Assembly (NCBI GenBank): GCA_910578065.1 | Contig: CAJTPB010000006.1 | Location: forward strand, 32,718-96,717 | Direction of reading: 5' to 3' | Length of the DNA stretch: 64,000 nt | Source: an uncultured Christensenella sp. | Lineage (GTDB): Bacteria; Bacillota; Clostridia; Christensenellales; Borkfalkiaceae | Part shown: in pieces, positions 26,008 through 34,365 of the stretch | Layout: each line of letters starts with the position of its first letter | Position numbering within the stretch: position 1 is the first letter of the stretch | Program-made: the position numbers and the translations under genes | The notes under the pieces: model-generated | The model's input: only the letters and a program-made list of their open reading frames with translations | Databases searched by the model: none | Told to the model about the DNA's origin: nothing

Positions 26008-26760
26008 TTAAATTTCCAAGTGATATCGTACGATTGATATTTCACCGACATTGAAACACTGTAACAACGTTCCGTCGTTTGTTCCGGCAATTCCGCCTGC
26101 GTTAAAGCTATTATTAGATATTCTGCCGCGGTTCGCATTGCAAACCAAAGTACCTTTAAAATTATGCCCGACGATACCGCCGGTATCAGACGCGGATGCC
26201 GACATCGTACTTATATCGGCAAGATTAACAGTATTTTCCACACGCCCCGAATTGTAACCGACAATACCTCCGGTATACATTCCGCCGCGTATCGTTCCGT
26301 CCAAAGTTAAATCTTTAATGACAGAGTTCTGACTTGTAACGCCAAACAAACCGATATTATCCGAGATACGATTGATTATAATTCCGGATATTTTTCTATT
26401 GTTCCCTAAAAAGGTTCCAGCGAAGGGATATAACGACGTTCCTATCGGCATCCATCCCGCAAGTCCGCCTTGTGAGATATCGGTTAAATCAATATCGCTT
26501 TCTAAACTGAAATACACGCCGTTATATCCATTTACGCCGCCGCTTTGCACGTTAGCAGATAATCTTTGCAAGTGCTCGTCTGTTGAAATTAAATAAGGCG
26601 ACTCTTCTGTACCGTTCCCTCCGCCGAATTCGGAAGTATCGGCATAAACAATGATACCGTCACTAAAAAATATAAGAAAAACAGCAAGAAGCATTACCGC
26701 TATAAAACCTACAGCGGCAATGTTTCTTATAATTAACTTTTTTACCGACAACTGCTTCAT
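26008..26760 (-). CDS. Truncated GLUG-repeat surface protein
   Basis: 250 residues. An N-terminal hydrophobic anchor/signal (IAAVGFIAVMLLAVFLIFF) is followed by GLUG-type repeats (TGGIVGYNSGRVENT, TGGIVGHNFKGTL, AGGIAGTNDGTLLQCFN). The frame ends abruptly after GEISIVRYHLEI. In another frame the DNA continues as SVKYQSYDITWKFNVEKTTP and a stop at 25986, which looks like the genuine C-terminus of some protein, so a frameshift or deletion junction near 26050 is likely. ATG 26760 lacks a clear ribosome binding site. Confidence 0.6.
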   Translation of the reverse strand: MKQLSVKKLIIRNIAAVGFIAVMLLAVFLIFFSDGIIVYADTSEFGGGNGTEESPYLISTDEHLQRLSANVQSGGVNGYNGVYFSLESDIDLTDISQGGLAGWMPIGTSLYPFAGTFLGNNRKISGIIINRISDNIGLFGVTSQNSVIKDLTLDGTIRGGMYTGGIVGYNSGRVENTVNLADISTMSASASDTGGIVGHNFKGTLVCNANRGRISNNSFNAGGIAGTNDGTLLQCFNVGEISIVRYHLEI

Positions 26761-26810
26761 GGATAATTTTATACTAATTCCGTTATGTAAAAGACATGCC
26801 CTTGCTATAA

Positions 26811-27677
26811 TCAATAAACGACTATCCGCAATATATCACTCACCACTTGAGGATCGCGTTTATTCACTGCTCTTACATAAATCACGTCCCCGGTTTGCGC
26901 ATCTTCTGTTACATATAAATAAGGAGCTGAAGAATGCATATATGCTATTGTATCTATTAAACTATCATCAATTTTTTGTCCGCCTCTTTCAATCGACAAT
27001 ATCTGAAATTCACATTCTGTATAAGATGCGTTATCGGGAACGGTAGTCACAAACATTCTACAAGGCGATCCTTTCGATACGCAATTTTCCCTGCCGCTTG
27101 ACCATGCCTCAACCGAAATGCTTTCTGCGGGAATACGATTGCGTACAAAATGCAAATTGAATTCCTTATGAAGATTATATGTTGTATCATCGATTGTTAC
27201 TTTTGCAGTAATATCAAATTCATATGGAAGTATATTCGTTTGAAAACAATCCCCGCCAGTAATATCTATTATATCAGGTTGCGAATACTCTATGTCCACA
27301 TAAAAAAGCGGCATTATACTCTCTTCTGTAACATTAGTCTGCATATTTGTAATTTTACGCATGACTGAAGGGCCATCCTGATAGCCTTGAGCAAACTCAT
27401 ACACGTCTTTTACTTCGCTTAAATAATACTCGGCATACTCATACTGCGCCTTATATATCGTTTTGTTTCCTTCTGTTACAGGATCGCTCCAATCGATAAA
27501 GCGATAACCGGGATTAGGTATAACCGGAGGCATACCCACGAGCGTACCTTCTTGTATCTGCCCGTACTCGCCTGCATCGTATACGGTTTCCTCTTCGCCG
27601 CCGCAAGCAACCAATGATAACGTAGATAACGTCATAACCGCCGATAACACTACTGCCAAAACATTTTTCTTTTTCAT
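26811..27677 (-). CDS. Lipoprotein of unknown function
   Basis: 288 residues with a clear lipoprotein signal (LSLVACGGEE, lipid-modified Cys at residue 25). A short segment ending NPGYRFIDWSDPVTEGN resembles InlB B-repeat-like modules. The remainder is a beta-rich extracellular region with Ig-like patterning (AESISVEAW, DVIYVRAVNKRD). AAGGAG precedes the ATG. Nothing indicates a substrate. It lies in the AT-rich island between two GLUG gene pieces. Confidence 0.65.
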   Translation of the reverse strand: MKKKNVLAVVLSAVMTLSTLSLVACGGEEETVYDAGEYGQIQEGTLVGMPPVIPNPGYRFIDWSDPVTEGNKTIYKAQYEYAEYYLSEVKDVYEFAQGYQDGPSVMRKITNMQTNVTEESIMPLFYVDIEYSQPDIIDITGGDCFQTNILPYEFDITAKVTIDDTTYNLHKEFNLHFVRNRIPAESISVEAWSSGRENCVSKGSPCRMFVTTVPDNASYTECEFQILSIERGGQKIDDSLIDTIAYMHSSAPYLYVTEDAQTGDVIYVRAVNKRDPQVVSDILRIVVY

Positions 27678-27704
27678 AAATTTACTCCTTATTTTTTATT
27701 GTTA

Positions 27705-27911
27705 CTAATCTTGCTTACCAACACGATAATGATAATTTGCAAACAAATACGTACCGTTATCGTATGCGCCCCATCCAAAAATGAATCCGTCATAACGGGT
27801 ATAGGTAACATAATGCGATCCGGTAAATCCTTCTTTGTCGAAAGTTCCGCTGTTGTGTCCGATTATTGCCCCGACATTGAATTTACCTGTAATCGTATTT
27901 TCAGATAATCC
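27705..27911 (-). pseudogene. 3' fragment of a GLUG-repeat protein gene
   Basis: Without a start codon, the minus strand reads GLSENTITGKFNVGAIIGHN and continues to YHYRVGKQD before a TAG at 27705. The GxIxGxNSG pattern matches GLUG repeats. Its upstream end runs straight into the stop codon of the patatin gene at 27914, so the fragment begins at a recombination junction. Confidence 0.65.
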
Positions 27912-27913
27912 GT

Positions 27914-28705
27914 TTATTCTCCGATCAGCTTTTTTATCGTATCGATATTTTCTTTCCCCAACTCGTACCCTTTCTCATACGCGAATTGCAAATTTTTCAC
28001 TTTGTATTGATCCATTGCGCCCAAATCAGGTTCCAGCCACAAATCGATATTGCGCGAACGCGACTGCTTTTTGCGCTGGGTCGTACGGGTATCCATAATG
28101 TCGATGCACCGCAGCAGGCTTTCCACCAAGTTAGAGGGGGATTTTTTCACCGTTAAATCGCCCAAAACGTCAATCGCGACGATCGCTTCCGCCCCCATTT
28201 GTTTCAGTTCTTTGGTGGGAACGCGTTCCAAAACGCCGCCGTCTACCAACATCATGTTGTCTTTCATGACGGGCGTAAACGCGCCGGGGATAGAACTCGA
28301 AGCGATCACCGCGTCGATCACGTTCCCCTCGTTCAACGCAATCAGTTTGCCCGAAACCATATCGACGGAAACGCAGCAAAAGGGAATTTTTAACTCGGAA
28401 AAGGATATATCGCCCATATACTCTTCTAAAAGTTTTCGCGCCTTGTTCATGCGGAACAGTCCGTTTGCGTGAATGGGCGTAACGTTTAAACTTGCGATTT
28501 GCGAAAGTTTCAGCTTTAACACCTTTTCTTTCACCGTTTTCATATCGATCCCCGCGCAGTACAGCGCGCCGACGATAGACCCCATCGAACAGCCCGTTAC
28601 GTAATCGGCGCGGATCCCCGCTTCTTCCAACGCCTGCAAAAACCCGACGTGCGAAACGCCGCGCGCGCCGCCGCTGCCCAACGCAAGCCCTAACTTTTTA
28701 CGCAT
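27914..28705 (-). CDS. Patatin-like phospholipase
   Basis: 263 residues. The oxyanion motif GSGGARG, nucleophile motif GCSMGS and catalytic Asp motif DGGVLERVP give the Ser-Asp dyad of bacterial patatin-like (RssA-type) lipid acyl hydrolases. No signal peptide. ATG 28705 follows a strong GGAGG site; the frame further upstream overlaps the divergent YlbJ-like gene and is not used. A paralogue lies at 47415. The 3' end is the exact left boundary of the AT-rich island. Confidence 0.88.
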   Translation of the reverse strand: MRKKLGLALGSGGARGVSHVGFLQALEEAGIRADYVTGCSMGSIVGALYCAGIDMKTVKEKVLKLKLSQIASLNVTPIHANGLFRMNKARKLLEEYMGDISFSELKIPFCCVSVDMVSGKLIALNEGNVIDAVIASSSIPGAFTPVMKDNMMLVDGGVLERVPTKELKQMGAEAIVAIDVLGDLTVKKSPSNLVESLLRCIDIMDTRTTQRKKQSRSRNIDLWLEPDLGAMDQYKVKNLQFAYEKGYELGKENIDTIKKLIGE

Positions 28706-28735
28706 AATCTTGTCCCTCCGAACGTAGTATACCGT

Positions 28736-29710
28736 ATGATAAAAGCGAAAAATCTGTCCGCGCTGTTTATAAGCGCAATCGCGGTTTTCGCAATGACCGT
28801 GTTTTTGATTTTCCCCGCCCGCTACGCCCAATCGGTAAGCGAGGGTATTTCGCTGTGGGCGGTAAACGTTCTGCCCGCAACCTTTCCTTTTTTGTTTTTA
28901 ACGGCGCTGCTTTCTTCTTTGTGCCTGTTTGCCCGCGTTGCGGAAAAACTTTCCCCCGCGGCAAAAAAACTTTTCCGCGTAAACGGAGCGGGCGGCTGCG
29001 CCGCCGTAATGAGCGCGCTTTCGGGCTACCCCGTAGGGGCGCGCCTATTATTCGATTTGCACGAACGCAACCTGATTTCTCAAAACGAACGATTCCGCCT
29101 TGCCTGCCTGTGCTCTACTTCGGGACCTATGTTCCTTGTCGGCGTAGTGGGAAGCGCAATGTTTCATAGCGCGAAAGCGGGTTGGATCGCCCTGCTTTCT
29201 CATTTACTTTCCGTTTACGCCGTATGTTTTTGCCTGCGCTTTTTGGGCAAAAAAGAAACGTCCGCTTCCCTTCCCCTCGTTTCCTTCCCCGCAGGAAAAG
29301 AAACTTCGCTTTACGAAAGTCTTTCTTCCGCGGTCACTTCGATTCTGTGCGTGGGCGGATTTATCGCGCTTTTTTATGCATTCGGACAAATGCTTTCCGA
29401 TTTAGGCGTATTCGCAGGGGCAAACGCGTTGCTTTCATCCACCCCCTTTGCACCGTACGGAGAAGGCATTTTGCGCGGTCTTTTAGAAATGACGACGGGC
29501 TGCGCGATCCTCTCGCAAAATCCAGCGCCCCTTTCTTTGGCGCTTTCGTGCTTTCTAGTGACCTTCGGCGGACTGTGCGTGCTGTGCCAACAGCTTTCTT
29601 ACCTTTCCCGCACGGGAATAAAACCGCTGCCGTTTACCGCCGTAAAACTGATTCAAGCAGTCGTTTCCGCAGTAATTTGCTATTTGCTTGCACTCGCAGT
29701 CGGCATGTAA
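28736..29710 (+). CDS. YlbJ-like sporulation integral membrane protein
   Basis: 324 residues with about eight hydrophobic helices and a repeated gate-like domain. SALSGYPVGARLLFDL and LLEMTTGCAILSQNP are the conserved loops of YlbJ-type proteins (nucleoside-recognition/gate domain family), which are needed for spore cortex formation in Bacillus. Divergent from the patatin gene, with ~30 bp between starts. No Shine-Dalgarno site is visible before ATG 28736; a TAGTAT lies 5 nt upstream, so it could be another leaderless gene, but the -35 is poor. Confidence 0.8.
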   Translation: MIKAKNLSALFISAIAVFAMTVFLIFPARYAQSVSEGISLWAVNVLPATFPFLFLTALLSSLCLFARVAEKLSPAAKKLFRVNGAGGCAAVMSALSGYPVGARLLFDLHERNLISQNERFRLACLCSTSGPMFLVGVVGSAMFHSAKAGWIALLSHLLSVYAVCFCLRFLGKKETSASLPLVSFPAGKETSLYESLSSAVTSILCVGGFIALFYAFGQMLSDLGVFAGANALLSSTPFAPYGEGILRGLLEMTTGCAILSQNPAPLSLALSCFLVTFGGLCVLCQQLSYLSRTGIKPLPFTAVKLIQAVVSAVICYLLALAVGM

Positions 29711-29888
29711 GAACACGCTTTTAATCGCATTCGGTTTATATAACCCGCATTTACGCGGTCTTTTAACTGCCCACAAGCGCATATGAAAATGGTACTTCCG
29801 CTTCTTGCGCGCGCCGTGCTCATATGCACGCTTTATAATAAAACTTAGTGTGTATATAAAAATACGCCGACAAGCGATACAATCCGCT

Positions 29889-30722
29889 TTATTGACCGCT
29901 CGCTTCCATATCCGACTTGCGGGAATATGCGCCCAAAATACGGAACTGCGTGCATTCTTGTTTCGCCCGATCAAGCGCGGAGCGCACGCGCTCTTCTGCA
30001 ATATCCCCCGCAAACTCGATAAAAAAGCGGTATTCGCCGAACACGTCTTTCATGGGGCGGCTTTCGATACGCGTTAAATTAAGCCCGTATTCCGCAAACG
30101 CCTGCAACAGCTTTAACAGCGCGCCCGCCTTATGCGCGCATGCCGCGCACAAAAACACCATATCGCTGTGCTTGGGCAAATGATTCTCTTTTCGCACCAA
30201 CCGTAAAAAACGGGTATAATTGCACTTTTCGTCTGCAATGTTTTCCTGCGAAAGCACAATGCCATTTGCCGAAATGTGTCCCCCGACGATCCCCGCCGAA
30301 TCTTCTCCGATCAACTCCAAACTCTTTGCGGTGGACTCGGTAAAAATATATTGCGCCTGCGGAAGATTTTTTTGCAGAAATTTCGAACACTGCCCGATCG
30401 CCTGTTCGTGCGAATAGACCCGCTTCACCTCGCAAAGGCGAACGCCCTCTTTCAGCGCAAGACGGTGATCGATTTTTAAAACGGTTTCTTCCACTGCGAA
30501 CACCTCTTCCCGTTCGAGCAGATCGAGATTTTGCAATACGCCCCCTTGAATGGAATTTTCGATGGGAATCACCGCGCAATCGACTTCCCCCGCAAGCAAT
30601 TTTTCGATTACTTGGGGGAAATTTGCGCACAAAATACGCTCGTATCCTTTACACAGCGTTTCCGCCGCCAAAGCGGAATAACTTCCGCACGGTCCTAAAC
30701 AGCTTACCTTGCGCGCGGTCAT
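29889..30722 (-). CDS. pheA: Prephenate dehydratase
   Basis: 277 residues, the monofunctional form without chorismate mutase. GPCGSYSALAAETL begins the catalytic domain, VIPIENSIQGGV and the CNYTRFL motif (TRF of the active site) follow, and the C-terminal ACT regulatory domain contains LTRIESRP, the phenylalanine-sensing motif. It converts prephenate to phenylpyruvate and is normally feedback-inhibited by Phe. Its start follows the DAHP synthase stop by 1 bp (TAACATG), so the two are translated together. Confidence 0.94.
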   Translation of the reverse strand: MTARKVSCLGPCGSYSALAAETLCKGYERILCANFPQVIEKLLAGEVDCAVIPIENSIQGGVLQNLDLLEREEVFAVEETVLKIDHRLALKEGVRLCEVKRVYSHEQAIGQCSKFLQKNLPQAQYIFTESTAKSLELIGEDSAGIVGGHISANGIVLSQENIADEKCNYTRFLRLVRKENHLPKHSDMVFLCAACAHKAGALLKLLQAFAEYGLNLTRIESRPMKDVFGEYRFFIEFAGDIAEERVRSALDRAKQECTQFRILGAYSRKSDMEASGQ

Positions 30723-30723
30723 G

Positions 30724-31752
30724 TTACGCCTTCTCCGCGATATCCAAAATCAACCGCTCGGTATCTTCCCACCCCAAACAAGGATCGGTGATCGACTTGC
30801 CGAACACGACGTCGTGCTTTTGGCAGCCCTCTTCCAAAAAACTTTCTATCATAAATCCCTTTACGATCTTTTTAAAATCGGCGTCGTACAAACGGTTTTG
30901 CATAACTTCTTCGATGATTCTGATTTGCTGTTGATACTGTTTGCCCGAATTTGAGTGATTGGAATCGATCACGATGGCGGGATTTTTCAATTCGCCGTTG
31001 CTGTTTCGATACCCTTCGTATACGCGCATTACCGTTTCATAGTGGTAGTTGGGCATGTCGTTCCCGTACGAATCGACCATACCGCGCAGTACTGCGTGCG
31101 CGTACTCGTTGCCCTGCGTGCCCACCTGCCAATCGCGGTACTTGAACACCTGCGGACTTTGCGCCGCATAAATGGAATTGAGCGTAACGGGAATACTTCC
31201 GCCCATGGGGTTTTTGATCCCGACGGGAAGTTCGATCCCGCTCGATACCAAGCGGTGCATTTGATTTTCGCTCGAACGCGCGCCCACCGCGATATAGGTC
31301 AGCAGATCTTCTACGTACGCGTAGTTTTCGGGATAAAGCATTTCGTCGGCGGCGGTCAAGCCCGATTCCGCGATCGCATGCAAGTGCAATTCGCGGATCG
31401 TCTGAATGCCGCACAGAATATTTTCTTTATTTTCGGGATCTGGCTGAGAAAACATACCCTTATACCCCACCCCTTTGGTGCGCGGTTTGTTGGTGTAAAT
31501 ACGGGGAACAAGTACAAGTTTTTCTTTTACGCGCTCGTTCAGTTTACCCAAACGCTTTACGTATTCGAGCACAGGCTTGCTTTCGTGCGCGGAGCACGGC
31601 CCCACGACGATCAAAAGTTTATCCGACCTGCCCGCGATCACGTCTTTGGCGAGCGCATCGCGCTCGCGCTTTATTTTTTTTAACGCTTCGGGCAAAGGCT
31701 GTTCCGCAAGGATCTGCTCTGCCGAAGGAATTTCGATTTGTTTTTCAAACAT
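30724..31752 (-). CDS. aroF: 3-deoxy-7-phosphoheptulonate (DAHP) synthase, class I
   Basis: 342 residues, AroF/G/H type. KLLIVVGPCSAHESKPVLEY, the KPRTKGVGYKGMF segment, RSSENQMHR and IDSNHSNSGKQYQQQ are the PEP/metal-binding signatures. It joins PEP with erythrose 4-phosphate as the first step of the shikimate pathway. The start overlaps the end of coaD by 8 bp. Part of a minus-strand operon membrane protein-rsmD-coaD-aroF-pheA. Which amino acid inhibits it is not evident. Confidence 0.94.
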   Translation of the reverse strand: MFEKQIEIPSAEQILAEQPLPEALKKIKRERDALAKDVIAGRSDKLLIVVGPCSAHESKPVLEYVKRLGKLNERVKEKLVLVPRIYTNKPRTKGVGYKGMFSQPDPENKENILCGIQTIRELHLHAIAESGLTAADEMLYPENYAYVEDLLTYIAVGARSSENQMHRLVSSGIELPVGIKNPMGGSIPVTLNSIYAAQSPQVFKYRDWQVGTQGNEYAHAVLRGMVDSYGNDMPNYHYETVMRVYEGYRNSNGELKNPAIVIDSNHSNSGKQYQQQIRIIEEVMQNRLYDADFKKIVKGFMIESFLEEGCQKHDVVFGKSITDPCLGWEDTERLILDIAEKA

Positions 31753-32236
31753 GGTTTTTCTCTCCGATCGTTCGTATCATATAATCGTATACCCGCGCGG
31801 GAACGTAGCTTTGAAAAGGCTTCCCGAACGAAATACAATTTTTTACCAAAGTGGAACTGATATGCAAATTGTTCTGTTCTGCGGGCAGATACAGTGTGAT
31901 CATTTCGCCGTTAAAATCGCGGCTCGCATAAAAGTCTGCCGTTTCGTACTCGAAGTCCGCCGCATTGCGCACGCCGCGCACATAAAAAGGCGTATTTTCC
32001 TCTTTCAATAAATCAGCGATCAGCCCGTCCCAAATTTTTACCGAAACGCGCGGATCGTCTTTATACGCGGAAGAGATCATTTCTGCGCGCTGCTGCGCCG
32101 TAAACAGGCAGGATTTCCGCTTGTTTTCCGCCACTGCGATCAGCGTTTCGTCGAACAGGCGCAAACACTTTTCCACCGTATCCGCATGTCCTACGGTAAA
32201 CGGATCGAACGTACCCGCAAACACGCATTTTTTCAT
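31745..32236 (-). CDS. coaD: Phosphopantetheine adenylyltransferase
   Basis: 163 residues. GTFDPFTVGHADTVEK carries the nucleotidyltransferase HxGH motif, and FYVRGVRNAADFEYE and HISSTLVKNCISFG complete the family signature. It catalyses the penultimate step of coenzyme A synthesis. Its ATG overlaps the stop of rsmD (ATGA), and rsmD-coaD adjacency is common in Bacillota. Confidence 0.95.
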   Translation of the reverse strand: MKKCVFAGTFDPFTVGHADTVEKCLRLFDETLIAVAENKRKSCLFTAQQRAEMISSAYKDDPRVSVKIWDGLIADLLKEENTPFYVRGVRNAADFEYETADFYASRDFNGEMITLYLPAEQNNLHISSTLVKNCISFGKPFQSYVPARVYDYMIRTIGEKNHV

Positions 32237-32769
32237 ACCTCTTCCCTCCCGAAAAAGAACAGTTTGGTCCTTCCGTAACTGCGCTCGTCTTGCAATACCA
32301 TGCCGCGCGGCGAAACTTCCGCAACCCGTTCGCTTTCGTAAACGACAAGTCCGCCCTCCTCCAACAGTTGCCGCTCATATATAAGCGTAAGCGCACGCTC
32401 GCAGTATTGCTGCGCGTACGGCGGATCGATGAAAATGATATCGAACTTTCCTTCCGCCCTTTTTAAACACGTTTCGAAATCGTAATTTTGTACAATCGCT
32501 TGTTCTTTTAACAGGGCTAAATTCTTTTTTAAAAGGGCAAGACTTTCGCGCGAAAGATCGTTGAAGATCACTTCTTTTGCCCCGCGCGAAAGGCATTCCA
32601 GCCCCAACGCGCCGCTGCCGCAAAACAGATCGAGCACGCGCGCGCCCGCGATCCGCGCCGAAAGGATAGAAAAAAGCGATTCTTTTACACGGTCGGAAGT
32701 AGGGCGGATTTCCGCTCCTTGAAAGGACGCAAGCACCCTGCCGCGATGTTTTCCCGAAATGATCCTCAT
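32233..32769 (-). CDS. rsmD: 16S rRNA (guanine966-N2)-methyltransferase
   Basis: 178 residues starting MRIISGKHRGR at ATG 32769. RPTSDRVKESLFSIL, the SAM-binding VLDLFCGSGALGLE and the catalytic IFIDPPYAQQY are diagnostic for RsmD. It methylates one guanine of 16S rRNA during 30S assembly. The frame is open upstream but that part overlaps the membrane protein gene; the ATGA junction at 32766-32769 supports the chosen start. Confidence 0.94.
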   Translation of the reverse strand: MRIISGKHRGRVLASFQGAEIRPTSDRVKESLFSILSARIAGARVLDLFCGSGALGLECLSRGAKEVIFNDLSRESLALLKKNLALLKEQAIVQNYDFETCLKRAEGKFDIIFIDPPYAQQYCERALTLIYERQLLEEGGLVVYESERVAEVSPRGMVLQDERSYGRTKLFFFGREEV

Positions 32770-33416
32770 TTTTGCGATTTTTTGCCCACTTCCGCGACCT
32801 TTTCCAGCCGCTCCGCTTCCGCCAGCTTTACGCGCTTTTCTTTCATCGCCCCCCAAAGATAGGCAAACCCGCTTACCAAAATAGGAATGGCGATAAACGC
32901 AATCGAAACAAAGTTGCTTATGTTTAAATGAGCAAGCTCTTTCATCCAACTTACGGGGATGATCGCCCAGCCCGCAAACATAACGAACAGCGTCAACAAT
33001 GTGCCCGCCGCATTCGGAAAGCACCCGGAAAGAATGCCGAAAATCAACGCGGGCATACCCGTGTAAAAACCGATCAAAAAACCTTTGTACGGGCGAAATT
33101 CCCGCTCTTCGCGGTGATCCCCGCCCGACTGAATGCCGAACAGAGCGTTTTGGCGATGGATTGCGCCCGTTAAATACGCGTCGTAATGCATTTTTCCGTA
33201 CGTATAACACAGGTGGGTGTTATACGCCATTCCCGCCAAAATGCAAAGCACGCTTAAAATAAGTCTGAGCGGAACGTTCGGAATCGCCTGGCATGCAAGG
33301 AGCAATAAACTCATCATCAAATACATTACATAAGGCGTTACCGAACGCCGCAGGCATTCTTTTTGCACGCGCAAAAACAACCTGAATTTTGTGGGTTGAT
33401 TTACGGGATCGCTCAT
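32766..33416 (-). CDS. Unknown membrane protein heading the rsmD-coaD-aroF-pheA operon
   Basis: 216 residues with about five hydrophobic helices (first pair ~35-72, then ~115-135, ~140-160, ~172-192) and a Lys/Glu-rich C-terminal tail. No family recognised. An ATG at 33416 with AAGGAG 8 nt upstream is preferred over a GTG three codons earlier. It has a perfect-consensus promoter and is translationally coupled to rsmD. Confidence 0.65.
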   Translation of the reverse strand: MSDPVNQPTKFRLFLRVQKECLRRSVTPYVMYLMMSLLLLACQAIPNVPLRLILSVLCILAGMAYNTHLCYTYGKMHYDAYLTGAIHRQNALFGIQSGGDHREEREFRPYKGFLIGFYTGMPALIFGILSGCFPNAAGTLLTLFVMFAGWAIIPVSWMKELAHLNISNFVSIAFIAIPILVSGFAYLWGAMKEKRVKLAEAERLEKVAEVGKKSQK

Positions 33417-33445
33417 ACCTTCCACTCCTTTAAACGCTTTTTTAC

Positions 33446-33474
33446 ATTATACCTTTTTCCCGCTTTGCTGTCAA
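33446..33474 (-). promoter_or_regulatory. Consensus promoter TTGACA-N17-TATAAT
   Basis: Minus strand: TTGACA (33474-33469) and TATAAT (33451-33446) with a 17-bp spacer, 30 nt before the start of the operon at 33416. This is one of the two perfect promoters in the window and probably drives rsmD, coaD, aroF and pheA. Confidence 0.85.
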
Positions 33475-33512
33475 ATTATTCGAACGGCGCAAGCGGGAAT
33501 TTTACGCCCTTT

Positions 33513-33620
33513 TCACTTTACTGCATACCCTGCTCGGTGATTATATAACCTAACCGCATATCTGTTGTTTCCACCGGGAATCGCAGAAACAACTTGTCCT
33601 GCGCAGATATTTACTTGTAG
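33513..33620 (-). repeat. Decayed duplicate of the 3' end of the folate cyclo-ligase gene
   Basis: The minus strand reads ICAGQVVSAIP, then in a shifted frame ETTDMRLGYIITEQGMQ and stop. This is homologous to the true C-terminus GQVISAIPTETTDMRLHYLL encoded at 33643-33740. One base change in frame and many substitutions separate the copies. It lies directly downstream of the intact gene and is not itself a gene. Confidence 0.75.
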
Positions 33621-33642
33621 AGATTTATGCCTTTTTACCTTA

Positions 33643-34191
33643 TTATTCAAATGAAAACATACCCCGTTCGGTGAGCAAATAATGCAACCGCATGTCCGTT
33701 GTTTCCGTAGGTATTGCCGAAATAACTTGTCCTGCATAGCAGATGCCTACGCGTAAAACATGCGGGTGAGCGGAAAAGTACTTATCGTAATATCCCCCGC
33801 CGTAGCCCAAGCGGTTACCCTGCCCGTCCGCCGCAAGAAGCGGAACGATCGCAACTTCGCAATTTTCCTCTTCCCCGCACTGCGGTTGATAAATACCGAA
33901 TGCGCCTTTTTCTAACTTATCCCCTTGCAGCGCGCGCACCGAGCGCATAAATTCCCCCTCTACGCGCGGCAGGCAAACCGTCTTTCCCGCCGCATACAGC
34001 CCTGCGATGATCTGCGCCGTATCCGCCTCGGTACGAACGGAACGGTAAACAAAAAAACTGCGATAAGCAAAAAAAGGAGAAGCGAAAAACCGTTCGGCGA
34101 TTTTTTCGTCTTTCTCCCTGCTCTTCAAGCGGGCGCGCGCAAGCGCGCATTCCTGCCGAAGCCGTTCTTTTTCCTTTGCGATATCACCCAT
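33643..34191 (-). CDS. 5-formyltetrahydrofolate cyclo-ligase
   Basis: 182 residues. FFVYRSVRTEADTAQII, KTVCLPRVEG and the ATP/folate-site motif GNRLGYGGGYYDKYF match the FAU1/MTHFS family, which converts 5-formyl-THF to 5,10-methenyl-THF. ATG 34191 is chosen over an upstream start for a GGGG site. It lies downstream of alr on the same strand with a 174-bp gap. A partial duplicate of its 3' end follows it. Confidence 0.9.
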   Translation of the reverse strand: MGDIAKEKERLRQECALARARLKSREKDEKIAERFFASPFFAYRSFFVYRSVRTEADTAQIIAGLYAAGKTVCLPRVEGEFMRSVRALQGDKLEKGAFGIYQPQCGEEENCEVAIVPLLAADGQGNRLGYGGGYYDKYFSAHPHVLRVGICYAGQVISAIPTETTDMRLHYLLTERGMFSFE

Positions 34192-34365
34192 GTAACACGC
34201 CCCTTTCGGCAAATTTTTTCAAACCGTATCCAAACGTGCAATTCGCATTGATTCGCCTAAGTCTTTTCGCCGAATTGAAAAGCACTTTAAAACGATCGCG
34301 CTATACGGCGTTACACAATTTACGGCAAGCCGCCCGCGCCTTTTATACGAACGCACGGTACGCAT

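Noticed and set aside
27914..28831. N-terminal extension of the patatin protein to 28831
   Set aside because: It would overlap the divergent YlbJ-like gene, has no homology-like content, and ATG 28705 has a strong GGAGG site.
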